A DNA stretch of 64,000 nucleotides from Streptomyces sp. NBC_01214. GTDB lineage: Bacteria; Actinomycetota; Actinomycetes; Streptomycetales; Streptomycetaceae. Numbering within the stretch: position 1 is the stretch's first letter; each line of letters starts with the position of its first letter. Positions 20,685 through 29,576 of this stretch are shown here, one piece after another. The stretch is taken from the NCBI RefSeq assembly GCF_026340975.1, contig NZ_JAPEOS010000001.1:2885001-2949000 (forward strand). Reading direction: 5' to 3'. The notes under the pieces are model-generated. The model did not search any database. It was not told where the DNA came from and saw nothing but the letters and a program-made list of their open reading frames with translations. The position numbers were made by a program, and so were the translations under genes.

Positions 20685-21944
20685 GTGGCTACTTTCCAGG
20701 CCCCCAAGGGCACGTACGACCTGATCCCGCCGGTGTCCGTGACGTACCTGGCGGTGCGCGAGGCCCTCGCGGCGCCCCTGCGCAACTCCGGCTACGGCTA
20801 CATCGAGACCCCCGGCTTCGAGGACGTGGGCCTCTTCGCCCGCGGCGTCGGCGAGTCCACCGACATCGTCTCCAAGGAGATGTACGCCTTCGAGACCAAG
20901 GGCGGTGACCAGCTCGCCCTGCGCCCCGAGGGCACGGCCTCCGTGCTGCGCGCGGCCCTGGAGGCCAGCCTGCACAAGAAGGGCAACCTGCCGGTCAAGC
21001 TCTGGTACTCGGGCTCCTACTACCGCTACGAGAAGCCGCAGGCGGGCCGCTACCGCCACTTCTCGCAGGTCGGCGCCGAGGCGATCGGCGCCGAGGACCC
21101 GGCCCTGGACGCCGAGCTGATCATCCTGGCCGACCAGGCGTACCGCTCGCTGGGCCTGCGCAACTTCCGGATCCTGCTGAACTCGCTGGGCGACAAGGAG
21201 TGCCGTCCGGTGTACCGGGAGGCGCTGCAGTCCTTCCTGGGCGGCCTCGACCTCGACGCGGAGACCGTGCGCCGGGCCGAGATCAACCCGCTGCGCGTCC
21301 TCGACGACAAGCGGGCCGAGGTGCAGAAGCAGCTCGTCGGCGCCCCGGTGCTGCGGGACTACCTCTGTGACGCGTGCAAGGCGTACCACGAGCAGGTCCG
21401 GACCCTGGTGACGGCGGCCGGTGTCGCCTTCGAGGACGACGAGAAGCTGGTGCGCGGGCTGGACTACTACACCCGCACCACCTTCGAGTTCGTCCACGAC
21501 GGCCTGGGCTCGCAGTCCGCGGTCGGCGGCGGCGGCCGCTACGACGGCCTGTCCGAGATGATCGGCGGACCGGCCCTCCCGTCGGTGGGCTGGGCCCTCG
21601 GCGTGGACCGCACGGTCCTGGCCCTGGAGGCCGAGGGCGTCGAACTCGACGTCCCCGCGTCGACCTCGGTGTTCGCGGTGGCGCTGGGCGAGGCCAAGGC
21701 GACCGTGTTCAGCCTCGTGACGCAGCTGCGCAAGGCGGGCGTCGCGGCCGACATGTCCTACGGCGGCAAGGGCCTCAAGGGCGCCATGAAGGACGCCAAC
21801 CGCAGCGGTGCCCGCTTCGCGGTCGTCGTGGGCGAGCGGGACCTCGCCGAGGGCGTCGTCCAGCTGAAGGACATGGAGTCCGGCGAGCAGACGGCCGTGC
21901 CCGTCGACGAGTTGGTCGACACGGTCCGGGCCCGCCTCGCCTGA
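20685..21944 (+). CDS. hisS: Histidyl-tRNA synthetase
   Basis: 419 residues, class II aminoacyl-tRNA synthetase. Motif 2 ([23 protein letters not shown]) and the two histidine-binding signatures [15 protein letters not shown] and GGGGRYDGL are intact; the anticodon-binding domain covers about 325-419. The start is GTG 20685. It is followed by a clear hairpin terminator. Confidence 0.97.
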   Translation: MATFQAPKGTYDLIPPVSVTYLAVREALAAPLRNSGYGYIETPGFEDVGLFARGVGESTDIVSKEMYAFETKGGDQLALRPEGTASVLRAALEASLHKKGNLPVKLWYSGSYYRYEKPQAGRYRHFSQVGAEAIGAEDPALDAELIILADQAYRSLGLRNFRILLNSLGDKECRPVYREALQSFLGGLDLDAETVRRAEINPLRVLDDKRAEVQKQLVGAPVLRDYLCDACKAYHEQVRTLVTAAGVAFEDDEKLVRGLDYYTRTTFEFVHDGLGSQSAVGGGGRYDGLSEMIGGPALPSVGWALGVDRTVLALEAEGVELDVPASTSVFAVALGEAKATVFSLVTQLRKAGVAADMSYGGKGLKGAMKDANRSGARFAVVVGERDLAEGVVQLKDMESGEQTAVPVDELVDTVRARLA

Positions 21945-21969
21945 CGGCAGCGGCACGGGAGCACGTACG

Positions 21970-22003
21970 GGACGGGGCCGGGGATCTTTCCCCGGCCCCG
22001 TCC
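21970..22003 (+). terminator. Terminator-like hairpin after hisS
   Basis: A perfect 15-base GC stem (21970-21984 with 21989-22003) with a TCTT loop. Confidence 0.8.
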
Positions 22004-22067
22004 GTTCACAGGCTCGTACGGCACAATGGCCCGTGCTTGATCACCTGGCAGATGTGGAGCGGGCGGT

Positions 22068-22700
22068 ATGACGACACGAAGCGCGGGCGCGGACACCACC
22101 CGGGGCACGACCGTCGGGGGCAGGACCGTCGGGGGGAGCCGGGCCCTGGCCCTGCTGCTGGTGATCACCGGAGCCGCGGGCCTGCTCGCCGCCTGGGTGA
22201 TCACGATCGACAAGTTCAAGCTGCTGGAGGACCCGACCTTCAAGCCCGCCTGCAGCCTCAACCCGATCGTCTCCTGCGGCAACATCATGACGAGCGACCA
22301 GGCGTCGGCCTTCGGCTTCCCGAACCCGATGCTCGGACTCGTCGCCTACGGGATCGTGATCTGCGTCGGCATGAGCATGCTGGCCGGTGCCTCGTTTCGC
22401 CGCTGGTACTGGCTGACCTTCAACGCAGGCACCCTCTTCGGCGTCGTCTTCTGCGCCTGGCTCATGTACCAGTCGCTGTACAACATCAACTCGCTCTGCC
22501 TGTGGTGCTGCCTGGCCTGGGTCGCCACGATCTTCATGTTCTGGTACGTCACCGCGCACAACGTCCGCGAGGGGCTGCTGCCCGCCCCGGGCTGGCTCAA
22601 GTCCTTCCTCGACGAGTTCACCTGGGTCCTGCCCGTCCTGCACGTCGGGATCATCGGGATGCTGATCCTGACCCGCTGGTGGGACTTCTGGACCTCCTGA
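22068..22700 (+). CDS. Vitamin K epoxide reductase-like membrane protein
   Basis: 210 residues and about five membrane helices. Bacterial VKOR homologues reoxidise DsbA-type thiol oxidoreductases outside the membrane using menaquinone. The redox centre C144-LW-C147 and the loop pair C62 and C70 are all present, so the disulfide relay looks intact. ATG 22068 follows GGAGCGGG. No thioredoxin-like partner is adjacent. Its stop lies within a 17-bp tandem repeat. Confidence 0.9.
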   Translation: MTTRSAGADTTRGTTVGGRTVGGSRALALLLVITGAAGLLAAWVITIDKFKLLEDPTFKPACSLNPIVSCGNIMTSDQASAFGFPNPMLGLVAYGIVICVGMSMLAGASFRRWYWLTFNAGTLFGVVFCAWLMYQSLYNINSLCLWCCLAWVATIFMFWYVTAHNVREGLLPAPGWLKSFLDEFTWVLPVLHVGIIGMLILTRWWDFWTS

Positions 22701-22754
22701 GCCCCTGGATCTCCTGAGCCGCTGGACCGCCTGAGCTCCTCGACCGCCTGAGCG
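22687..22754 (+). repeat. Four tandem 17-bp repeats starting at the VKOR-gene stop
   Basis: Units at 22687, 22704, 22721 and 22738 follow the pattern CTGGAccTCCTGAGCC with 2-4 changes each. The first contains the gene's own TGA (22698-22700); because 17 is not a multiple of 3, the four TGAs close all three frames. Confidence 0.8.
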
Positions 22755-22780
22755 CGGGCGGCCCTGTCGGTGGGCTCGCA

Positions 22781-22795
22781 TAGGCTTCCCGTGTG
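22781..22795 (+). promoter_or_regulatory. Leaderless-type -10 (TAGGCT) for rarA
   Basis: TAGGCT at 22781-22786, then 6 bases, then the GTG start at 22793. No ribosome-binding site is visible, so the mRNA probably begins at the start codon. Confidence 0.5.
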
Positions 22796-24148
22796 GAACC
22801 AGACCTGTTCACCGCCGCTGCCGAAGACCGCCGGGAGAAGGACCCCGCGAGCTCCCCGCTCGCCGTCCGGATGCGCCCGCGCACCCTGGACGAGGTCGTC
22901 GGCCAGCAGCACCTGCTGAAACCCGGATCACCGCTGCGGCGGCTGGTCGGGGAAGGGGCCGGCGGCCCGGCCGGTGCCTCGTCGGTGATCCTCTGGGGCC
23001 CGCCCGGCATCGGGAAGACGACGCTGGCGTACGTGGTCAGCCAGGCGACGCAGAAGCGGTTCGTGGAGCTCTCCGCCATCACGGCGGGCGTCAAAGAGGT
23101 ACGGGCCGTCATCGAGGGCGCCAAGCGCGCGGCCGGCGGCTACGGCAAGGAGACCGTCCTCTTCCTCGACGAGATCCACCGGTTCAGCAAGGCGCAGCAG
23201 GACTCGCTGCTCCCCGCCGTCGAGAACCGCTGGGTGACGCTGATCGCGGCCACCACCGAGAACCCGTACTTCTCGATCATCTCCCCGCTCCTGTCGCGCT
23301 CGCTGCTGTTGACGCTCGCACCGCTGACGGACGAGGACCTGAGCGCCCTGATGGGGCGCGCGCTCACCGAGGAGCGGGGCCTGGGCGGGTCCGTCACCCT
23401 CCCGGCGGACGCGCAGGCGCACCTGCTGCGGATCGCCGGCGGCGACGCCCGGCGGGCACTGACGGCGCTGGAGGCGGGCGCCGGGTCGGCCATCGCCAAG
23501 GGCGAGGACGAGATCACCCTCCAGACGCTGGAGGAAGCGGTCGACCGGGCGGCGGTCCGGTACGACAAGGACGGCGACCAGCACTACGACGTGGCCAGCG
23601 CGCTGATCAAGTCGATCCGCGGCTCGGACGTCGACGCCGCGCTGCACTACCTGGCCCGGATGATCGAGGCCGGGGAGGACCCCCGGTTCATCGCCCGCCG
23701 CCTGATGATCTCCGCGAGCGAGGACATCGGCCTGGCGGACCCCACGGCCCTGCCGATCGCGGTGGCCGCGGCCCAGGCGGTGGCGATGATCGGCTTCCCG
23801 GAGGCGGCCCTGACCCTCTCGCACGCCACGATCGCGCTGGCGCTGGCCCCCAAGTCGAACACCGCCACGACCGCGATCGGCGCGGCGCTGGCCGACGTAC
23901 GGGCGGGGCTCGCGGGAACGGTCCCGCCGCACCTGAGGGACGGGCACTACAAGGGCGCGGCGAAGCTGGGGCACGCGCAGGGGTACGTGTACCCGCACGA
24001 CGTGCCGGGCGCGATCGCGGCCCAGCAGTACGCACCGGACGAGATCCAGGGCAAGCGGTACTACGAGCCGACGCGGTACGGCGCGGAGGCCCGCTACGCG
24101 GACGTGGTCGAGAAGGTCCGCGAGCGACTCAAGGGCGCCGGGTCCTGA
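22793..24148 (+). CDS. rarA: Replication-associated recombination ATPase RarA (MgsA)
   Basis: 451 residues, AAA+ ATPase of the clamp-loader/RuvB-like group that acts at stalled forks. Walker A is [14 protein letters not shown] and Walker B is [16 protein letters not shown]; sensor 1 is [11 protein letters not shown], and the C-terminal oligomerisation domain has the typical GHYKGA and [12 protein letters not shown] 22793 lacks a Shine-Dalgarno sequence but has a -10 hexamer 6 bases before it. Length and motifs are complete. Confidence 0.95.
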   Translation: MEPDLFTAAAEDRREKDPASSPLAVRMRPRTLDEVVGQQHLLKPGSPLRRLVGEGAGGPAGASSVILWGPPGIGKTTLAYVVSQATQKRFVELSAITAGVKEVRAVIEGAKRAAGGYGKETVLFLDEIHRFSKAQQDSLLPAVENRWVTLIAATTENPYFSIISPLLSRSLLLTLAPLTDEDLSALMGRALTEERGLGGSVTLPADAQAHLLRIAGGDARRALTALEAGAGSAIAKGEDEITLQTLEEAVDRAAVRYDKDGDQHYDVASALIKSIRGSDVDAALHYLARMIEAGEDPRFIARRLMISASEDIGLADPTALPIAVAAAQAVAMIGFPEAALTLSHATIALALAPKSNTATTAIGAALADVRAGLAGTVPPHLRDGHYKGAAKLGHAQGYVYPHDVPGAIAAQQYAPDEIQGKRYYEPTRYGAEARYADVVEKVRERLKGAGS

Positions 24149-24190
24149 CCCGCGGCGCCGGTGCGGGGTGCTGCCCCGGACCCCCCGCGC

Positions 24191-24210
24191 CTCACACGCC
24201 GGCGGGGCTG
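24191..24210 (+). repeat. Interspersed intergenic repeat, copy 2
   Basis: CTCACACGCCGGCGGGGCTG, 19/20 identical to the copy at 14876-14895 and in opposite orientation relative to the window. It lies between rarA and the pseudogene. Confidence 0.6.
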
Positions 24211-24256
24211 GAGGGCCGTGTCGGCCGGCCGGGCGGGCCGTGCCTAGGCTCCCCGC

Positions 24257-24806
24257 ACGGGACGCCGTACACCGCTCGTCGCCGCCGCGGTGGCACTGCT
24301 GCTCAGCGGGTGCCGTCACGGCGATGCCGAGACGGCGCAGGCCAGCGCGGCGGCGCTGGTCGCCCGGGTGCCGCTCAGCGGGGCCGCAACGGGGAGACGT
24401 ACGAGCGCCAGCACCTCGGCAGGTACGGGGCCGACGCGACCGACGCCGTCGGCGGGCGCAACGGCTGTGACACCCGCGACGACGTCCTGCGCCGGGACCT
24501 GGGGGAGCTCCGCGAGGGGGACCGGAACCCCTGCGTCGTGCTCTCCGGTGTGCTGTACGACCCGTACACCGGCGGGCCCCGCACCGGCTGGAGTACGCCA
24601 ACGATCTCGACGTACTGCTCGCCGTGGACAAACGGACCAACTGCGACAAGGGCAGCAAGACGGCCGCCACGTGGCGGCCGCCCCGGCGTGCGTACGGGTG
24701 CGAGTGCGCGCGCCGCTACACCGGCATCGAGGACGAGTACGGCCCGTCCGTGACGGCGCCGGAGAAGCTCGCCCTCCAGGACCTGCTGGCCACCTGCCCT
24801 CAGTAG
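24257..24806 (+). pseudogene. Broken secreted HNH-type nuclease/lipoprotein (DUF1524-like)
   Basis: Remnant spread over all three frames. Frame 1 of the remnant (from 24257) has a signal peptide and lipobox ending LLLSGCRHG. After a frameshift near 24380-24385 the next segment reads RNGCDTRDDVLRRDL and CVVLSGVLYDPYTG, typical of this family. Near 24576-24584 the frame changes again to LEYANDLDVLLAVDKRTNC and TAATWRPP, ending in LATCPQ. Intact relatives carry an IDHV-type HNH segment of about 40 residues between DPYTG and the AND motif; it is missing here. The expected start codon is ACG (24257), not ATG, 6 bases after a TAGGCT. The protein is not made as a functional enzyme. Its end overlaps the convergent DUF2470 gene by 7 bases. 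Confidence 0.8.
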
Positions 24807-25708
24807 GAAGCGGCCGAGAACAGGGAGTGCATCGCCCGGCGCAGGCCGCAGATGTCCGCGACCGGCTCCGGGAAGTCGAAGCGGGCGTCGAAGGAGCCGG
24901 CCGGGCCGCCCGTGAAGCGGACGCGCAGGCCCAGGCGGTCCAGGGAGAGCGGGACGGCGGTCATCCCGCGGGCCTCGCGGGCCCCGAGCAGGCCGCCCAG
25001 CTCGCCGAGCCGGTCGCCGTGGGCGGAGTGCAGGTGCTGGAGCAGCTCCGACTCGTGCGCGACCAGCGGGTCCGGCTCCGCGGCGGCCAGGTCGTCCGGG
25101 TCGACGTGCTCGGCGCCCCACAGGTCGTCCACCGAGATCTCGCCGACCTCCAGGCGCAGCATCATCCAGGCCGGGCGCCCGGTGTGGGGGGCGTCGAGGG
25201 ACTCCCGCATGCCCAGCAGCTCGCCCACCGGCTGCCGCTCCGCGAGCAGCGCCGCGCAGGCCGCGCGGTCGTCCCCGCGCACCGGCGTCAGCCACCCCGC
25301 CAGCCAGGCGCGGCCTCGGATACGATGTGGGACGGACACCGGCGCCACATCCGTGATCTCGATCACGGCGGTGAGGTCGTCGTCCTGGGCGTGAGCGGCT
25401 GCCCTGGCAGCCGCGGATTCCCCGGAAACAAGGAGAATCACGTCCCCGTCCGGGGTGACGGTCCGTGCGACCGGCAGCCCTGTCCCGAACTCCTCGGCAT
25501 CGTGACTGTCACGAGCACCGATCAGCGTGAGGGATACTGAGGCGTTGGACTCTACGAGGGTTCGTACGCGTTCGGCTCCGGTGAGCTGCCGAACGCCTTC
25601 CCTGGGACGCGGCTGACCTTGCTTATCGTCGGCGCAAGCGGATTCTGTTTCGTCTGAATCCGAACTGCGTTGCGCACTGGGCAGGGGGATCCCATGTGGT
25701 CGAGACAT
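24800..25708 (-). CDS. DUF2470 domain protein, FMN-binding split-barrel/HugZ-like
   Basis: 302 residues. The N-terminal half (about 30-180) resembles the pyridoxamine-oxidase-like split barrel, with SVSLTLIGARDSHDAEEFGTGLPVARTVTPDG and VILLVSGES; the C-terminal DUF2470 part runs from about 215 (HVDPDDLAAAEPDPLVAHESELLQHLHSAHGDRLGELGGL) to the end. Proteins of this arrangement include haem-iron utilisation oxygenases. ATG 25708 follows GAGGAGGACG. A DmdR1/IdeR-like iron box lies at 25723-25741, just upstream, so iron-dependent repression is expected. Haem breakdown is inference; I am sure of the family only. Confidence 0.82.
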   Translation of the reverse strand: MSRPHGIPLPSAQRSSDSDETESACADDKQGQPRPREGVRQLTGAERVRTLVESNASVSLTLIGARDSHDAEEFGTGLPVARTVTPDGDVILLVSGESAAARAAAHAQDDDLTAVIEITDVAPVSVPHRIRGRAWLAGWLTPVRGDDRAACAALLAERQPVGELLGMRESLDAPHTGRPAWMMLRLEVGEISVDDLWGAEHVDPDDLAAAEPDPLVAHESELLQHLHSAHGDRLGELGGLLGAREARGMTAVPLSLDRLGLRVRFTGGPAGSFDARFDFPEPVADICGLRRAMHSLFSAASY

Positions 25709-25722
25709 TACGTCCTCCTCGC

Positions 25723-25741
25723 TAAGGTAAGCCTCACCTAA
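25723..25741 (-). promoter_or_regulatory. Iron box (DmdR1/IdeR-type operator)
   Basis: On the minus strand the 19 bases TTAGGTGAGGCTTACCTTA match the consensus TTAGGTTAGGCTCACCTAA at 16 of 19 positions. The site is 15 bases upstream of the DUF2470 start and 23 bases upstream of the rpsD start, so it lies between both divergent genes. Confidence 0.8.
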
Positions 25742-25763
25742 CTTACATGGAGGTAGGTTCCCC

Positions 25764-26375
25764 GTGAACCAGAAGCGACCCAAGGTCAAGAAGTCGCGTG
25801 CCCTCGGCATTGCACTGACCCCGAAGGCCGTCAAGTACTTCGAGGCCCGCCCCTACCCGCCGGGCGAGCACGGCCGTGGCCGCAAGCAGAACTCGGACTA
25901 CAAGGTCCGTCTGCTGGAGAAGCAGCGTCTGCGCGCTCAGTACGACATCTCTGAGCGTCAGATGGCCCGCGCGTACGACCGCGCCAAGAAGGCCGAAGGC
26001 AAGACGGGCGAGGCGCTGGTCGTCGAGCTCGAGCGTCGCCTCGACGCCCTGGTCCTGCGTTCGGGCATCGCCCGCACCATCTACCAGGCCCGCCAGATGG
26101 TCGTTCACGGCCACATCGAGGTCAACGGCGACAAGGTCGACAAGCCGTCGTTCCGCGTCCGTCCGGACGACGTCATCACCGTGCGCGAGCGCAGCCGCGA
26201 GAAGGTTCCGTTCCAGGTTGCCCGTGAGGGTGGCTACGCAGGCGAGGGCGAGACCCCGCGCTACCTGCAGGTCAACCTGAAGGCCCTGGCCTTCCGCCTG
26301 GACCGCGACCCGAACCGCAAGGAAATCCCGGTCATCTGCGACGAGCAGCTCGTCGTCGAGTACTACGCCCGCTGA
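25764..26375 (+). CDS. rpsD: 30S ribosomal protein S4, zinc-free type
   Basis: 203 residues. It binds 16S rRNA and starts assembly of the small subunit body. The S4 RNA-binding domain is about 95-160 ([31 protein letters not shown]). The N-terminal zinc-finger cysteines of the C+ form are absent ([15 protein letters not shown]), so this is the zinc-independent C- form. GTG 25764 has GGAGG 10 bases before it. It stands apart from the usual rpsM-rpsK-rpoA cluster, as in other streptomycetes. Confidence 0.97.
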   Translation: MNQKRPKVKKSRALGIALTPKAVKYFEARPYPPGEHGRGRKQNSDYKVRLLEKQRLRAQYDISERQMARAYDRAKKAEGKTGEALVVELERRLDALVLRSGIARTIYQARQMVVHGHIEVNGDKVDKPSFRVRPDDVITVRERSREKVPFQVAREGGYAGEGETPRYLQVNLKALAFRLDRDPNRKEIPVICDEQLVVEYYAR

Positions 26376-26403
26376 TGCAGGCCTAGTCTCACCGACTGGT
26401 CAG

Positions 26404-26435
26404 CCCGCCGTCCCCTCCATGGGGCGGCGGGTTTT
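26404..26435 (+). terminator. Terminator after rpsD
   Basis: CCCGCCG-T-CCCC pairs with GGGG-CGGCGGG across a TCCAT loop and is followed by TTTT, a good intrinsic terminator 29 bases after the stop. Confidence 0.88.
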
Positions 26436-26453
26436 CCGTTTCCGTGCCCGGCG

Positions 26454-28629
26454 TCAGGGCTGCAGCTGCTCCGCCGCCGCACCCGTCGACACGCGGGAGC
26501 CGCGCGGCCGCCCCGCCTGCCGCGGCACCCCGCCGGCGCCGTGCTCCTCCGGATCGCGCAGCGCCCGCCCGACCAGCGCCTCACGGCTCAGCTCCCGGCC
26601 CTCGGCCTCGTACGCCGCGTAGCGCTCGGCGCCCAGCAGCTCGCCCGCCCGCTCCCGGCACATCAGCCGGGGGGCGTTGAAGTACCCCGAGCCGAACAGC
26701 TGTAGCCCCACCCCGCCCCACATCGGCTCCGCCGCGCCCTGGAGCACCGCGGCCTCGGCAGCGTGCCCCTCCGTGACCGTGACCAGTGCGAGCAGCTCCA
26801 GCGCGAGCACCAGCCCGACCAGATCGTGGAAGACGTGGTTGATGGCCACGCACTCGGTCAGCAGCCGCCGCGCTTCCTGGGCGCGCCCCGCGTCCAGGGC
26901 CGCGTACGCGAGCACGTACAGGGCGTACGCCTTCGTCCAGCGCTCCCCGCGCTCCTCGCAGATCTCCCGGACCTCCCCGCACAGCGCGAGCGCGCCCGGC
27001 AGGTCACCGAGGAAGGCCATCGCCATCCCCAGCTCCAACTGGCACATCAGCACGTTGCTGTTCAGCTCGCCGGCGGCTCGGTACTGCTCCAGCGCCGAGC
27101 CCAGCAGCTCCCGGGCCCGCGCCATGTCGTCCGATACCAGCGCCAGGCAGCCCATCCGGTGCACCGCGTAGGCCGCCGCGACCGGGTTCCCGCTCTGCGC
27201 CGCCCCGTCCCGGCACTCGTACAGGGTGCTCATCGAGGCCGCCGCGTCCCCCTGCAGGGCCGCGACGTAGCCCAGCACCCACAGGGCCTTCAGCCGCGAG
27301 GTCTCGTACTCCACCGCCCGGTCCGCCGGCTCCAGGGTCCGGTCCAGCCAGTGCCGCCCCTCGGTCAGGCGCCCGCAGCCCGCTCAGTAGAACCACAGGG
27401 TCCCCGCCAGGTACTGGCCCAGGTGCAGCTCGTCCGGCTCGTCCAGGCAGCACTCCAGGGCGAGCCGGATGTTCGGCAGCTCCGCCTCCACCAGCGCGGC
27501 CACCTCCTGCTGGCGCGGACTGAACCAGTCCAGCTCGCACCACGTCGCCAGCCCCACGTACCAGTCCCGGTGGCGCCGCCCGCAGGCGTCCGGCGTCGCC
27601 CAGCGACTCCAGCCACCCCGCCCCGTACGTCCGTACGGTCTCCAACATGCGCAAACGCACCCCGGCGGGCGTCTCCTCCCGGACCAGCAGGGACTGGGCG
27701 AGGAGCTCCCCGACCAGGTCCAGCACGTCCTCCACCGGCAGGTCCGGACCCGCGCACACGTATTCGACGGCCTCGAGGTCGAACTGCCCCGCGAACACCG
27801 ACAGGCGCGCCCACAGCAGCCGCTCCGCGGGCGTGCACAGCTCGTGGCTCCAGCCGATCGTCGTCCGCAGCGCCCGGTGCCGGGCGAGCCCGCCGCGCGC
27901 ACCGCCCGTCAACAGCGCGAAGCGGTCCTCCAGCCGGGCCAGCACCTGCGCGGGGGACAACGTTCGCAGTCGGCCCGCCGCCAGCTCCAGCGCCAGCGGG
28001 ATCCCGTTGAGTCGGGCGCACAGCTCGACCAGCGCGCCCCGGTTCTCCGCGGTCACCGCGAAGGCAGGGTCGGCCGCGGACGCCCGCGCCGTCAGCAGGG
28101 CCAGCGCCTCCTCGGCGGCCGGCGGGGCCAGCGGGAAGACCGACTCCCCGTCCAGGGCCAGCGGACGCCGGCCGGCCGCGAGGACGCGCAGGCCGGGACA
28201 GCGCCGCAGCAGCTCCCGTACCAGCTCGGCGCACTCGTCGACCAGCTGCTCGAAGTCGTCCAGCACCAGCAGCAGCCGGCGCCCGGCCAGGTGCTCGGCC
28301 AGGACCGTCCGAGGCGGCCGGGTGGTGTGGTCGGTGAGCTCCAGGGCCTCGGCGAGGGCCAGCTCCAGCAGCGCGGGATCCCGTACGGTGGCGAGCTCGG
28401 CCAGCCAGACGCCGTCGCAGTAGCGTTCCTGCGATCCCTCGGCGGCGGCCCGGGCCGCCGCGCGCACGAGCCGGGACTTGCCCACCCCGCCCACGCCGGT
28501 CACCGTCACGAGCCGCGAGCACTCCAGGAGCCGCCCCACCTCGGCGAGTTCGCCACCCCGCCCGATGAACCGGCCGAGCTCCGAGGGAAGATTGCCCCCG
28601 GCAGTACTTCGAAGGGGTGTCTGTCCCAT
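26454..28629 (-). pseudogene. Broken AfsR-like NB-ARC/TPR ATPase regulator
   Basis: The reading frame from ATG 28629 opens with LPSELGRFIGRGGELAEVGRLL, Walker A GVGGVGKSRL and LLLVLDDFEQLVDECAE, then LPLALELAAGRLRTLSP, as in STAND ATPases of the AfsR/LuxR type. At about 27579-27581 one extra base in a C run (top strand) moves the frame: LESLGDAGRLR should continue RRHRDWYVGLATW in the next frame. A second lesion is TGA at 27384-27386, where relatives read WFYW-GCGRL, so a Trp codon became a stop. The TPR-like helical remainder then runs on in frame to 26454. No DNA-binding HTH is visible at either end. The two lesions make the gene non-functional unless they are assembly errors. Confidence 0.82.
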
Positions 28630-28776
28630 GGGACACGGAGGGTACTGGTCCGGACGCGCTGCGTTCAAGGCGGGGCCGGTCCCCACGGATTTCCGGTACG
28701 GCCGAGGATCTCCGGCGCGATAGGGTCGGAGGGCGAATAGTCCTGCGGTTCAGGTACAGACAGAGAGCGGTGTGAC

Positions 28777-29220
28777 GTGTCCGGTGTAGAGGTGGCCGGG
28801 ATCATCGTGGCCGTCTTCTGGGCCATCCTGATCTCCTTCCTCGCCGTGGCCCTGGTGAGGCTGGCCCAGGTGCTCAAGGCGACCACCAAGCTGGTGGCCG
28901 ACGTGACCGACCAGGCCGTTCCGCTGCTCGCCGACGCCTCCACCACCGTCCGCTCCGCGCGCACCCAGCTCGACCGGGTCGACGCCATCGCGAGCGACGT
29001 GCAGGAGGTCACCTCCAACGCCTCGGCGCTGTCCTCCACCGTGGCCACCGCCTTCGGCGGGCCGCTGGTGAAGGTCGCGGCCTTCGGCTACGGCGTCCGC
29101 AAGGCGCTGGGCAAGGGGGATGCCGCGACGTCGGGCGGCACGCCGCCGAAAGCATCCCGACGAACCGTGATCGTTGGACGTACGGTGCCGGCCGCCCGGC
29201 GCCGGAAGCAGAAGGGCTGA
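28777..29220 (+). CDS. DUF948 family membrane protein
   Basis: 147 residues. One membrane helix at about 6-28 (VAGIIVAVFWAILISFLAVALVRL) is followed by a helical, Thr/Ser/Asp-rich region resembling a coiled coil (LLADASTTVRSARTQLDRVDAIASDVQEV) and a basic C-terminus. Related proteins in Gram-positives are general stress or cell-surface proteins of unknown role. The start is GTG 28777. It is 8 bases from the next gene and belongs with the alaS operon. Confidence 0.82.
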   Translation: MSGVEVAGIIVAVFWAILISFLAVALVRLAQVLKATTKLVADVTDQAVPLLADASTTVRSARTQLDRVDAIASDVQEVTSNASALSSTVATAFGGPLVKVAAFGYGVRKALGKGDAATSGGTPPKASRRTVIVGRTVPAARRRKQKG

Positions 29221-29228
29221 GACCGCCG

Positions 29229-29576
29229 ATGTTCCGCCGAGCCTTCTGGTTCACCGCAGGCGCAGCCGCCGGCGTGTGGGCCACCACCAAGGTCAACCGC
29301 CAGCTGAAGAAGCTGACGCCGGAGAGTCTCGCCGCCCAGGCGGCCGACAAGGCCGTGGAGGCGGGACACCGCCTCAAGGACTTCGCCCTCGACGTCAAAG
29401 CGGGAATGACGCAGCGCGAGGACGAGCTGAACGATGCGCTGGGGCTCCACCAGGACCCCGACCGGCTCGACAACGTCACGGCCCTCCCCGGGCCGCGGCG
29501 GCTGCGGGCCATCGAGAACAGCAAGACGACCACCTACCGACCTAAGTTTTCGTACGACCGGAATGAGGACCACTGA
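29229..29576 (+). CDS. Small conserved protein (DUF6167-like)
   Basis: 115 residues. The start [24 protein letters not shown] is typical of a short protein conserved before alaS in streptomycetes, with a short hydrophobic N-terminus and a charged helical remainder. It ends in FSYDRNEDH. Its stop TGA overlaps the alaS ATG (TGATG), so translation is coupled. Its function is unknown; position suggests membrane association rather than tRNA charging. Confidence 0.78.
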   Translation: MFRRAFWFTAGAAAGVWATTKVNRQLKKLTPESLAAQAADKAVEAGHRLKDFALDVKAGMTQREDELNDALGLHQDPDRLDNVTALPGPRRLRAIENSKTTTYRPKFSYDRNEDH

